Shown here in pieces: positions 16,963 to 24,761 of a stretch of DNA of 64,000 nucleotides; the stretch's first letter is position 1; each line of letters starts with the position of its first letter. A program made the translations under genes and the position numbers. The DNA is from VRUE01 sp040879985 (GTDB taxonomy: Bacteria; Actinomycetota; Thermoleophilia; Solirubrobacterales; 70-9), in contig JBBDJH010000001.1 in NCBI GenBank assembly GCA_040879985.1, positions 124,001 to 188,000 of the forward strand, read 5' to 3'. The notes beneath the pieces were generated by a model. That model saw only the letters and a program-made list of their open reading frames with translations, made no database searches and was not told the origin of the DNA.

Positions 16963-18220
16963 GTATCTGGCCGTCGCCGCTGACGACGTACTTGTAGGTG
17001 GTCAGCTCGCGCAGGCCGATCGGACCGCGGGCATGCAGCTTCTGGGTCGAGTTGCCGATCTCCGCACCCATCCCGAACTCGAAGCCGTCGGTGAAGCGGG
17101 TCGAGGCGTTGGTGTAGACGACGGCGGCGTCGACGCCCGCGGCGAAGCGGGCGGCGGCGTCCTCGGAGCGGGTCACGATCGCCTCCGAGTGGCGCGTGCC
17201 GTAGCGGTTGACGTGGTCGATCGCATCGTCGAGCGAATCGACGACGGCAACGGCCAGCTTCAGGTCGAGGAACTCGCTGCGCCAGTCGTCCCCTGCGGCG
17301 ACGCCGACCTCGACCCCGCCGCTGTTGGCACGCACGCGCTCGTCGCCGACCAGCTCGACCCCGGCATCGCGAAGCTCGGCCAGCGCGGTCGGCAGGAACT
17401 CCGCCGCGACCGCGGCGTCGACGAGCAGCGTCTCGGCCGCGTTGCAGACGCCGGGCCGCTGGGTCTTGGCGTTAAGCGCGATCCGCCGCGCCATCTCGAG
17501 GTCCGCCTCGGCGTGGACGTAAACGTGGCAGTTGCCGGCCGCGGCATAGATCACCGGCACCGTGGCGACGTCCTTCAGCGCCCTCTTCAAACCCTCGCCG
17601 CCGCGCGGAATCAGCAGATCGACGGTCTCGTCCTCGGTCGCCAGCTCGGCCAGATCCTCGCGCCCGCCGCCGGCCAGCAGCGCCACGGCGTCCGCGGGCA
17701 GGCCGGTCTCGGCCAGCGCCTCGCGCACGATCGCCGCCAGCGCGCCGTTGGTCCGCTCGGCGTAGTGAGAGCCGCGCAGGACGATCGCGTTGCCGCTCTT
17801 GATCGTCAGCGCAGCGCAATCGATCGTCACGTTGGGCCGCGCCTCGTAGACCACCGCCACCACCCCCAGCGGCACCCGCAGCTTGGTCAGCGCCAAGCCG
17901 CTGCGCAGCGTTTTCCCTTCCAGCTCCTCGCCGACCGGGTCGTCCAGCGCGGTGACGGCCCGCACGCCGTCGGCGATCGCCGCGATCCGCTCCTCGCTCA
18001 GCGCCAGCCGGTCGCGCAGCGCCGGCGTCAGACCGGCTGCGCCTTCGTCGGCCAGATCGGCCGCGTTCGCCTCGAGCACCTCCGCCCCACGCTCGCCCAG
18101 CAACCGCGCGGTCGCCTCCAGCGCCGCGTTCTTGACCTCGGTCGAAGCCGCGCCAAGCTCACGCGCCGCCCGCTGCGCGGCAGCGCAAGCGTCGGCAACA
18201 GAAGTGGTCGTGACCGCCAT
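16955..18220 (-). CDS. proA: Gamma-glutamyl phosphate reductase
   Basis: 421 residues, aldehyde-dehydrogenase fold. Catalytic Cys is in QRPGVCNAAETLL; VVYEARPNVTIDCAALTIKSGN and MGAEIGNSTQKLHARGP are family blocks. It reduces glutamyl-5-phosphate in proline synthesis, following ProB. Three starts are open: ATG 18220 (MAVTTTSVADACAAAQ, fits the family and lies 7 nt after TACCCT), ATG 18238, and GTG 18265, which has AGGAG 10 nt upstream inside the loop of palindrome E4. I chose 18220; the use of a start inside the palindrome is an open question. Confidence 0.95.
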   Translation of the reverse strand: MAVTTTSVADACAAAQRAARELGAASTEVKNAALEATARLLGERGAEVLEANAADLADEGAAGLTPALRDRLALSEERIAAIADGVRAVTALDDPVGEELEGKTLRSGLALTKLRVPLGVVAVVYEARPNVTIDCAALTIKSGNAIVLRGSHYAERTNGALAAIVREALAETGLPADAVALLAGGGREDLAELATEDETVDLLIPRGGEGLKRALKDVATVPVIYAAAGNCHVYVHAEADLEMARRIALNAKTQRPGVCNAAETLLVDAAVAAEFLPTALAELRDAGVELVGDERVRANSGGVEVGVAAGDDWRSEFLDLKLAVAVVDSLDDAIDHVNRYGTRHSEAIVTRSEDAAARFAAGVDAAVVYTNASTRFTDGFEFGMGAEIGNSTQKLHARGPIGLRELTTYKYVVSGDGQIRE

Positions 18221-18227
18221 GACCGTA

Positions 18228-18233
18228 AGGGTA
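18228..18233 (-). promoter_or_regulatory. Possible leaderless -10 box of proA
   Basis: TACCCT on the minus strand is followed by 7 nt and the proA ATG at 18220, matching the TANNNT-to-start spacing of leaderless actinobacterial genes. It lies just after palindrome E4. Confidence 0.4.
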
Positions 18234-18237
18234 GCCA

Positions 18238-18313
18238 TGAGCGTCGGGTGTCCCTCCCGAAACACTCAAGCGAGGCTCCTGCCGAGCGTTTCGGGAGGGA
18301 CACCCGACGCTCA
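18238..18313. repeat. Long palindrome, copy E4 (arms only, short centre)
   Basis: Perfect 26-bp arms at 18238-18263 and 18288-18313 around a 24-nt centre. The arm contains GGGTGTCCCTCC, shared with E3 and E6, but the inner GTTTTTCGCC repeat is missing, so this is a reduced version of the family. The distal arm includes the proB stop codon; the centre holds AGGAG and a GTG that could start proA on the minus strand, while a second possible Shine-Dalgarno (GGGAGGG) would be paired in the stem. Confidence 0.88.
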
Positions 18314-19399
18314 GATCAGCACGAAGCGATCGCGATGGATGACCTCATCCGCTGCGTGGGGAAGAAGCTCACGCACCTGGGCGCTCTTCATGCCCGCTAC
18401 CTGAGAGATCTCCGCCGCCGAGTAATCGACGATGCCCTTGCCGAGTACCAGTCCAGCTGCTGCTACCTCGACGGCATCTCCGGCTGCGAAGTTGCCATCG
18501 ACAGAGGTGATGCCGACAGGTAGGAGGCTGGAGCCACTTTCTCGCAGGACACGAGCCGCGCCGTCGTCGACCGTGAGTTGTCCTCGGGCCGGCTTGGCGT
18601 ACTTGAGCCAGAGCTTGAAGCTCGAGGCGCGGCCCCCCTGGGCGGTGAAGCTGGTGCCGGCGGGCTCCCCACCGGCCGCCGCCAGCAGCGTGCCCGGCTT
18701 CGTCCCGTTGCAGATAGTTGCCGCGATGCCGGACTCCGCCGCCATCTCGGCCGCGGCGACCTTGCTGCGCATCCCGCCCGAGCCGAAGGCCGAGGTGCGA
18801 TCGCCGATCTCCATTGCGGCGAGTTCGCGGAAGTCCTCGACAGCGGGAATCAGCTCGACTTCCGGGTCAGTGCGCGGATCGCTCGGGTAGAGCCCGTCGA
18901 CGTCGGAAAGCAGGACCAGCAGCCGGGCATCGAGCAGAATCGCCACCTGGGCGGCGAGAAAATCGTTGTCGCCGAAGCTGATCTCGTCGGTCGCCGTCGT
19001 GTCGTTCTCGTTGACCACCGGTACGACGCCCCACTCGATCAGCCGCCGCAGCGTCTGCCGGGCGTTGAGGTAGTTGGTCCGGGCAGCGATGTCGGCAGCG
19101 GTGAGCAGCACCTGGGCCGAACGCGTCCCGTCCGCGGCGAGGCGCGACTGGTAGGCGCGGAAGAGATCGCCCTGGCCGACCGCCGACGCAGCCTGCAGCT
19201 CGTCCATCGCCCGCGGCCGCACCGGCAACTCCATCAGCCGCATCCCCCTCGCGATCGCCCCCGAGGTGACCATCACGACCCGCTCGCCTCCCTGCTCCAG
19301 CTTCGCGACCTGCTCGCAGACCGAGTCGAGCACGTCGACGCGCAGCTCACCGTCGTCCGCGGCGACGATCGACGATCCCAGCTTTACGACCAAGGTCAT
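18311..19399 (-). CDS. proB: Glutamate 5-kinase
   Basis: 362 residues: amino-acid-kinase domain (VVKLGSSIVA at the start, VVMVTSGAIARGM, VPVVNENDT, FGDNDFLAAQVA, GSGGMRSKVAAAEMA) then a C-terminal PUA domain from about residue 265. It phosphorylates glutamate as the first step of proline synthesis. ATG 19399 fits the family; TACACT lies 9 nt upstream and no Shine-Dalgarno is seen, so a leaderless start is likely. The frame continues upstream through palindrome E5 without a stop but has no family support there. Confidence 0.96.
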   Translation of the reverse strand: MTLVVKLGSSIVAADDGELRVDVLDSVCEQVAKLEQGGERVVMVTSGAIARGMRLMELPVRPRAMDELQAASAVGQGDLFRAYQSRLAADGTRSAQVLLTAADIAARTNYLNARQTLRRLIEWGVVPVVNENDTTATDEISFGDNDFLAAQVAILLDARLLVLLSDVDGLYPSDPRTDPEVELIPAVEDFRELAAMEIGDRTSAFGSGGMRSKVAAAEMAAESGIAATICNGTKPGTLLAAAGGEPAGTSFTAQGGRASSFKLWLKYAKPARGQLTVDDGAARVLRESGSSLLPVGITSVDGNFAAGDAVEVAAAGLVLGKGIVDYSAAEISQVAGMKSAQVRELLPHAADEVIHRDRFVLI

Positions 19400-19408
19400 A
19401 GCGGAGGA

Positions 19409-19414
19409 AGTGTA
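19409..19414 (-). promoter_or_regulatory. Possible leaderless -10 box of proB
   Basis: TACACT on the minus strand, 9 nt before the proB ATG and just downstream of palindrome E5. No clear -35 is visible. Confidence 0.45.
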
Positions 19415-19428
19415 TGAGCGCCACACAC

Positions 19429-19552
19429 GGGAGGGATCGGGGTGCCCCTCCAGCGCAGCGGCGTCCTGTTTCTCGCCCAATGACGTTCTCGGACGGCCGT
19501 GCACTCAGAGGCGAGAAACCCAGCCAGCAGGAGGGGCACCCCGATCCCTCCC
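19429..19552. repeat. Nested long palindrome, copy E5
   Basis: Perfect 23-bp outer arms (19429-19451 and 19530-19552); the arm centre reads GGGGTGCCCC where E3 and E6 read GGGTGTCCC, changed on both sides. Inner repeat GCGTCCTGTTTCTCGCC pairs with GGCGAGAAACCCAGC, again with a matched change (TTTCTC/GAGAAA instead of TTTTTC/GAAAAA). Apex contains CTCGGACGGCCG. It starts 17 nt after the obgE stop and ends before the proB -10 box. Confidence 0.93.
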
Positions 19553-19569
19553 TCCCCATCGACCAACGC

Positions 19570-20886
19570 CTACGGGTGCAGCTCGAACTCGTGCTCGCCG
19601 ACGCGCACGTCGTCGCCCGGCTCGAAGCCGGCGGCGCGCAGGGCGGCGATCACGCCGATCTCCCTGAGCCGCTGCTCGAGGTAGGCGAGCGCCTCCTCGT
19701 TTTTGAGGTCGTGGCGCTCGAAGAGCAGTTCGACGCCGCGCCCCTGGACGCGGTATCCGCCGTCGTCCTCGCGCTCGACCCAGTAGCCGCCCTCGCCGGC
19801 CGGGCGGTAGACGCGGTGCTCGGCCTCGAACTCGGCCGCCCCCGCCTCGCCTCCGACCGCGGCGGGCCGGCTTCCCTTGCCGCCGGCGGCAAGGGGCTCC
19901 TCGGGCAGCTCGGCGAGGATCCGCGCGCGCAGGTCTTCGAGCCCCTCGCCGGTCGCCGCCGAGGCCGCCAGCACGCCGCGCACGCGACCGCCCAGCCGCC
20001 GCCCCCACTCGGCGGCCAGCTCCTCCACCCGCTCGGGCGGCAGCAGATCGCGCTTCGAGAGCAGGACGAGCTCCGGCAGCCGCTCCAGCCCGGCGCCGTA
20101 GGCCGCCAGCTCCTCGCGCACCGCCGCGTAGTTCGACTCGGGGTCGCCCTCGAGCGGCGCCAGCTCGACCAGGTGGACGAGCATCGAGCAGCGCTCGACG
20201 TGGGCGAGGAACTCGTGACCCAGCCCGGCCCCCTCCGCCGCCCCTTCGATCAGGCCGGGGATGTCGGCGACGACCGCCTGCCGGGCCTCGCCCTCGATCG
20301 TGCCCAGTACCGGCGAAAGCGTCGTGAACGGGTAGTCGCCGACCTTCGGCGCGGCCCGCGTCAGCCGCGCCAGCAGCGAGGACTTCCCCGCGTTGGGCAA
20401 GCCGACGAGGCCGACATCGGCGAGCAGCTTCAACCGCAGCTCGATCCAGCCCTGCTCGCCCGCGGTCCCCTGCTCGGCAAACCGCGGCGCCTGCCGCACC
20501 GAGGTCGAGAAGCGCTTGTTGCCGTGCCCCCCACGCCCGCCGTGCGCGACGACCGCGCGCTGCCCCACCTCAACAAGATCCACCTGGCTCCCATCGACAG
20601 ATTCCGCCTGAGTGCCGGGAGGCACGGGAATCGCCAGCTCCTCACCCCGAGCACCATGCTTGTTCGCTCCCAGCCCATGCCTACCCCGCTCGGCCCGAAA
20701 GTGCCGACTCCCCCGCAACGCCCCCAGATCCCTACGCGACGAATCGCAGACAAGTACGACGTCCCCGCCATGCCCCCCATCGCCCCCATCGGGCCCGCCA
20801 CGGGGAACATGCGCCTCCCGCCGAAAGCTCATCGCCCCATTGCCACCGGCCCCACCTTCAACCCAGATCTTCGCCTTGTCGTCCAT
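19570..20886 (-). CDS. obgE: GTPase ObgE/CgtA, 50S assembly factor
   Basis: 438 residues with the three-part Obg layout: glycine-rich N-domain (AKIWVEGGAGGNGAMSFRRE, GGPDGGDGGHGGDVVL), G domain (GLPNAGKSSLL, switch II DIPGLIEGA, SKRD), and a C-terminal OCT domain (YRVQGRGVELLFERHDL). It helps mature the large subunit and links growth to GTP/ppGpp. It sits after rplU-rpmA as in most bacteria, but palindrome E6 and a TACTCT box 11 nt before the ATG separate it from rpmA. Confidence 0.97.
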   Translation of the reverse strand: MDDKAKIWVEGGAGGNGAMSFRREAHVPRGGPDGGDGGHGGDVVLVCDSSRRDLGALRGSRHFRAERGRHGLGANKHGARGEELAIPVPPGTQAESVDGSQVDLVEVGQRAVVAHGGRGGHGNKRFSTSVRQAPRFAEQGTAGEQGWIELRLKLLADVGLVGLPNAGKSSLLARLTRAAPKVGDYPFTTLSPVLGTIEGEARQAVVADIPGLIEGAAEGAGLGHEFLAHVERCSMLVHLVELAPLEGDPESNYAAVREELAAYGAGLERLPELVLLSKRDLLPPERVEELAAEWGRRLGGRVRGVLAASAATGEGLEDLRARILAELPEEPLAAGGKGSRPAAVGGEAGAAEFEAEHRVYRPAGEGGYWVEREDDGGYRVQGRGVELLFERHDLKNEEALAYLEQRLREIGVIAALRAAGFEPGDDVRVGEHEFELHP

Positions 20887-20938
20887 CAGCTATCGAGAGA
20901 GTAGAAGCTCGCACGCGAGGCCCTGACGACGTCGGTGA

Positions 20939-21060
20939 GGAGGGGCAGGGTGTCCCTCCAGCGCAGCGGCGTCCACTTTTTCGCCCCAGAAACCTACTCG
21001 GACGGCCGCAACCTCAACAGGCGAAAAACCCAGCAAGCAGGAGGGACACCCTGCCCCTCC
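20939..21060. repeat. Nested long palindrome, copy E6
   Basis: Perfect 21-bp outer arms (20939-20959 and 21040-21060) with GGGTGTCCCTCC. Inner motif GCGTCCACTTTTTCGCC at about 20969-20985 and GGCGAAAAACCCAGC at about 21020-21034; apex CTCGGACGGCCG. It begins 4 nt after the rpmA stop and ends about 50 nt before obgE. Confidence 0.93.
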
Positions 21061-21064
21061 CTCG

Positions 21065-21316
21065 CTACTCGGACAGGACCGAGATCGTGCGGCCCTTGCG
21101 GGCCTGCTTGAACTCGACGACCCCCGCCTGCTTGGCGAAGATCGTGTGGTCGCGGCCGAGGCCGACGCCGTCACCGGGCCAGAAGCGGGTGCCGCGCTGG
21201 CGCACGATGATCTCACCGCCGGTCACCTTCTGGCCGGCGAAAACCTTGACCCCGAGCATGTTGGGGTTGGATTCGCGACCGTTGCGGCTTGAGCCGAGTC
21301 CCTTCTTATGCGCCAT
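21065..21316 (-). CDS. rpmA: 50S ribosomal protein L27
   Basis: 83 residues, MAHKKGLGSSRNGRESNPNM, then RQRGTRFWPGDGVGLGRDHTIFA, the L27 signature. The N-terminus reaches the peptidyl-transferase centre; there is no N-terminal cleavable extension of the Firmicutes type. Its ATG overlaps the last 11 nt of rplU. The transcript probably ends or is processed at palindrome E6, which starts 4 nt after the stop. Confidence 0.98.
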   Translation of the reverse strand: MAHKKGLGSSRNGRESNPNMLGVKVFAGQKVTGGEIIVRQRGTRFWPGDGVGLGRDHTIFAKQAGVVEFKQARKGRTISVLSE

Positions 21317-21740
21317 CGTCGTCCTTTTTAGCAGCCGCTCTGGGTTTGGCTTTTTTGGCCGCGGCTTTTTTCGGTTTCGACTCCGCTTTGGGTTTCGACT
21401 CCGCTTTCGGCTTCGCCGCCGCTTTGCCGCCGAGTTTGAGCTCGGTCACCTCGAGCCGGGTCAGCTCCGAGCGGTGCCCGGCCTTGCGGCGGTAACCCTT
21501 CTTCGGCTTGTATTTGAAGACCTTGATCTTCGGCCCGCGCAGATGCTCGGCGACGGTCGCCTCGACTTTGACCTTCTCGAGCTCCTTCGGCTCGGCGACG
21601 ACCTCTTTGTCGCGGAACAGGACGGGCCGGAGGGCGACTTTGTCGCCTTCCTTTGCGGACAAGCGATCGACGAGCAGCGAACTGCCCTTCTCGACCTTGT
21701 ACTGCTTGCCACCGCTCTCTATGACCGCGTAGGTGCTCAT
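21306..21740 (-). CDS. rplU: 50S ribosomal protein L21 with Lys/Ala-rich tail
   Basis: 144 residues. The first 100 are normal L21 (MSTYAVIESGGKQYKVEKG, KIKVFKYKPKKGYRRKAGHR). The last 40 form a basic tail with a tandem KPKAES repeat and AAAKKAKPRAAAKKDDD, longer than in most bacteria. Such tails occur in high-GC actinobacteria and probably contact rRNA. ATG overlaps the rng stop (ATGA), and rpmA starts within its end, so the three are one translational unit. Confidence 0.97.
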   Translation of the reverse strand: MSTYAVIESGGKQYKVEKGSSLLVDRLSAKEGDKVALRPVLFRDKEVVAEPKELEKVKVEATVAEHLRGPKIKVFKYKPKKGYRRKAGHRSELTRLEVTELKLGGKAAAKPKAESKPKAESKPKKAAAKKAKPRAAAKKDDDGA

Positions 21741-23506
21741 CTGGCGGCGGCGGATTCTAGAGTGTCTGACTCGGAGCCGTTGCTCGCCGCGTCGCCGAGC
21801 AGCGACGCGACCGCCGCGGCGCGCTCGACCCGCTCGATCCGGACCATCTTGCGGTCGCCGACGAAGCGACCGCCGCCGCGGACGCTGACGATGTAGGAAT
21901 CGATCCTGGCGACCGCGTCGTCGGCGTTGTACATGTGCGGCTCCTCGATCTTGACCAGCACCTCCTCGCCGACCTTGAAGGGCAGCGCCCGCTCCTCGAT
22001 CTGGGCGCGGCTGCCCGCCTCGACCAGCTCGAAGGTGTCGATCCCGAGCGCGTCGCCGCCCTCGAAGTGGAACCGCTTGCCGGTTTCCTCCTCGAGCTCG
22101 GCGAGGCCGCTGTCGGCCTCGATCAGCTCGGCGGCGACCTTCGGGTTGACCCGCAGCAGGAACGCCTCGGCGTCCTGGTCGGCCATCTCGCGCATCTGCC
22201 GCAGTCCCTCCAGGGCCACGGTCTCGGCCGAGAGCACGACCCCCTCGCCGTCGCATGTCGGGCACGGCGCGGTGAGGATCTCGCGCACCCCGTCGGTGAT
22301 GTTCTGGCGCGTCATCTCGACCAGGCCGAGCGGCGAGACCTCGACCACGTAGCTCTTCGACTTGTCGGCGTCGAGCGCTTTGCGCAGCGTCTTCAGCACT
22401 TTGTCGCGGTTTTTGGCCCGCGACATGTCGATGAAGTCGATCACGATGATGCCGCCGATGTCGCGCAGCCGCAGCTGCCGCACCGCCTCGTCGGCCGCCT
22501 CGGTGTTGACCCGCGTAATCGTCTCCTCGAGGCCGCCCTTGCCGCGGCCCGTGAACGAGCCGCTGTTGACGTCGATCACGGTCAGCGCCTCGGTGTAGTC
22601 GATGATCAGGTAGCCGCCGGAGGGCAGGTCGACCCGCCGCACCAGGGTCGACTCGATCTCCTTGTCGATCTCCCATTTCTCGAGCAGCGGCTTGCTGCCC
22701 TTGTAGAGCTCGACTTTGTCGACCAGCTCCGGCGCGGTGCGCTGGAAGAAGCCGGTGACCCGTTCGAGCTGCTTGGGCGAGTCGATCACCGCCTTTTCGA
22801 ACTCGGAGAGGAAGACGTCGCGCAGGACCCGCACCGGCAGGTCCGCCTCCTGGAAGACGAGGCCCATGCCCTTGGTCTTCTCGCCGCGCCGCTCGATCAC
22901 GTCCCAGAGCTTGTGCAGGTAGCCGACCTCGCGCACGAAATCGGATTTTTTGGCGCCGTGGGCCGCGGTGCGGACGATCAGCCCGCCGGGCCCTTTGTAG
23001 GTCCGGTCGACCATCTTGCGCAGCCGGTCACGCTCCGATTCGGAGAGCCGGCGGCTGACGCCGACGCCTCCCCCCTGCGGCGCGTAGACCAGGTAACGGC
23101 CGGCGATCGAGAGGTTCATCGAGACCCGCGCCCCCTTCGACTTGAGCGGGTCCTTGACGACCTGGACGAGGATCTCCTGCCCGGATTTGAGCATCTCGCC
23201 GATTTTCGGCCCGCCGCCGCTGCCGCGACCGCGGCCGCGTTTCGGCGCCTGCTTGCCGTTCGGCAGGACGATCTCGTCGACGTGCAGGAACCCGTTGCGC
23301 TCGAGGCCGATGTCGATGAAGGCGGCCTCCATGCCGGGCAGGACGTTGTCGACCCGGCCCTTGTAGATGTTGCCGACGATCGACCGCCGGCCGCGGCGCT
23401 CTATGTAGAGCTCCGCCACGTTGCGTTTGCCGCCTTTGGTCTTCGACTCGAGGACGGCGACTCGGGTCTCGCCACGATCGGCGGACACCAGGATGGTTTT
23501 TTTCAT
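21737..23506 (-). CDS. rng: RNase E/G family endoribonuclease
   Basis: 589 residues: S1-type RNA-binding domain inserted near residues 40-125 (GNIYKGRVDNVLPGMEAAFIDIG and HVDEI), the RNase H-like catalytic core with DVNSGSFTGRG and the metal-binding IVIDFIDM, and the zinc-link CPTCDGEG. A C-terminal part carries VGEEVLVKIEEPHMYNADDAVARI, a TRAM-like add-on seen in actinobacterial enzymes. It cuts single-stranded AU-rich RNA in rRNA processing and mRNA decay. Short compared with E. coli RNase E, with no long scaffold tail. Confidence 0.94.
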   Translation of the reverse strand: MKKTILVSADRGETRVAVLESKTKGGKRNVAELYIERRGRRSIVGNIYKGRVDNVLPGMEAAFIDIGLERNGFLHVDEIVLPNGKQAPKRGRGRGSGGGPKIGEMLKSGQEILVQVVKDPLKSKGARVSMNLSIAGRYLVYAPQGGGVGVSRRLSESERDRLRKMVDRTYKGPGGLIVRTAAHGAKKSDFVREVGYLHKLWDVIERRGEKTKGMGLVFQEADLPVRVLRDVFLSEFEKAVIDSPKQLERVTGFFQRTAPELVDKVELYKGSKPLLEKWEIDKEIESTLVRRVDLPSGGYLIIDYTEALTVIDVNSGSFTGRGKGGLEETITRVNTEAADEAVRQLRLRDIGGIIVIDFIDMSRAKNRDKVLKTLRKALDADKSKSYVVEVSPLGLVEMTRQNITDGVREILTAPCPTCDGEGVVLSAETVALEGLRQMREMADQDAEAFLLRVNPKVAAELIEADSGLAELEEETGKRFHFEGGDALGIDTFELVEAGSRAQIEERALPFKVGEEVLVKIEEPHMYNADDAVARIDSYIVSVRGGGRFVGDRKMVRIERVERAAAVASLLGDAASNGSESDTLESAAAR

Positions 23507-23561
23507 TTGTGTTTCAGCTCAGTTCAGATAGGTACGCGTGGCCCGGTCCCAATTCGAGGGA

Positions 23562-24758
23562 TCACCAGGCGAACCTGCCTTTCTGGCCGAGGCGCGCTTG
23601 CATGTGAATGCTCTGTAGAACTCCCAACGCGAGCAGCGTCGCCAGCATGGAGGAACCTCCGTAGCTGAGCAACGGCAGGGGAATCCCGGTGATCGGCATG
23701 ATCCCGAGGTTCATTCCCACGTTGACGAAGACCTGGAAAAGCAGCATGGCGGCGATGCCGCCGGCCACCAGGGTCCCGTACGAGTTCTTCGAAAGCGTCA
23801 CGATCCGCAGCGCCCGCCAGATCAGCAGGGCGTATAGGGATAGGACAAACGCGGCTCCGGTGAAGCCATAGCGCTCACCGATGACCGCGAAGATGAAATC
23901 AGTATGCCGCTCGGGCACGAAGTCGAGCCGCGTCTGGGTGGCCCGATCGCCCCGCCCGGTTCTCTCACCGGAGCCGATCGCGATCTTGGCCTGGTTCTGC
24001 TGGTAGCCCGCGTCGCCTGGATCCCCGCTCGGATCGGCGAAGGAGGTCAGCCTTTGCTGCTGATACTCCTTCAGGATCGGCGTCCCGACCGCGGGTGCGG
24101 CCACGAGGACGATTGCCACGAGTGCGACGAGGGCCGCGCCGATCACCGCGAAGTGCGTCCAGCGGACGCCCCCCACGTACATCACGGCGAGGGTGATCGC
24201 CCCGTACACCAGTGCGGTGCCGAGGTCCGGCTGCAGGAAAACGAGCGCAGCCGGAGCGAGGCCGAGGCAGAGGTAGCGCACCGTGCGCTGCCGCGCCGAG
24301 CCCCGCCGGGCGCCATCGATGACGAAGCCGGCAAGCGCCAGAACGAGCAGGAGCTTGCCCAGCTCCGATGGCTGGAAGCTGAAGAAGGGAAGGTCGAAGG
24401 CGCGCCGCGAGCCGCGCGCCGCGAAGCCGAAGACGAAGACGAGCGAGACGCTGACGCAGAGAAAGGTGTAGATGCCGACCCGCAGCTCGCGGAAGCGCGA
24501 GTAGTCGATCCGGGTCAGCGCGTACATGCCGACCAGGCCGACCAGGCCGTAGACCGCCTGCCGGTCGGCGAAGTAGCCGGGGCTGCCGGGGATGTCGCGC
24601 AGGGTCGTCTCGCCGAGCACGAAGACGCTCACAGCGACGAGCAGGACCGAGGCGAGCAGCAGCGTTCCGTCCATGTAAGGCAGGCCGAATCGCTCCGCGA
24701 CGCTCGGCCGGGCGGCGAAGGCCTCCGGGCGGGCGCGACGGGTGCGGGTCGCGTACAC
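23562..24758 (-). CDS. rodA: Rod-shape SEDS glycosyltransferase RodA
   Basis: 398 residues, about ten membrane segments. SEDS motifs: FQPSELGKLLLVL, LQPDLGTALVYG, and GIPLPLLSYGGSSM. It polymerises lipid II during side-wall growth with PBP2, which is encoded 3 bp upstream. GTG start at 24758; a later ATG (MDGTLLLAS, about residue 29) at the first membrane segment is an alternative. Confidence 0.95.
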   Translation of the reverse strand: MYATRTRRARPEAFAARPSVAERFGLPYMDGTLLLASVLLVAVSVFVLGETTLRDIPGSPGYFADRQAVYGLVGLVGMYALTRIDYSRFRELRVGIYTFLCVSVSLVFVFGFAARGSRRAFDLPFFSFQPSELGKLLLVLALAGFVIDGARRGSARQRTVRYLCLGLAPAALVFLQPDLGTALVYGAITLAVMYVGGVRWTHFAVIGAALVALVAIVLVAAPAVGTPILKEYQQQRLTSFADPSGDPGDAGYQQNQAKIAIGSGERTGRGDRATQTRLDFVPERHTDFIFAVIGERYGFTGAAFVLSLYALLIWRALRIVTLSKNSYGTLVAGGIAAMLLFQVFVNVGMNLGIMPITGIPLPLLSYGGSSMLATLLALGVLQSIHMQARLGQKGRFAW

Positions 24759-24761
24759 GCG

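Noticed and set aside
16691..18523. Long plus-strand frame opposite nadD, proA and proB
   Set aside because: Composition is typical of antisense shadows and no domain is recognisable.
19400..19504. N-terminal extension of ProB
   Set aside because: The extra 35 codons come from palindrome E5; the kinase domain begins at MTLVVKLGSS.
2239..21060. Nested palindromes as ordinary intrinsic terminators
   Set aside because: Two copies lie inside an open gene, they occur in both orientations relative to transcription, and the T5 run is inside the inner stem rather than after the hairpin. A role in 3'-end formation is still possible.
21306..21420. Frameshift in rplU giving the repetitive Lys/Ala tail
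   Set aside because: The tail is in frame, ends in a stop that overlaps rpmA in the normal way, and basic tails on L21 are known in actinobacteria.
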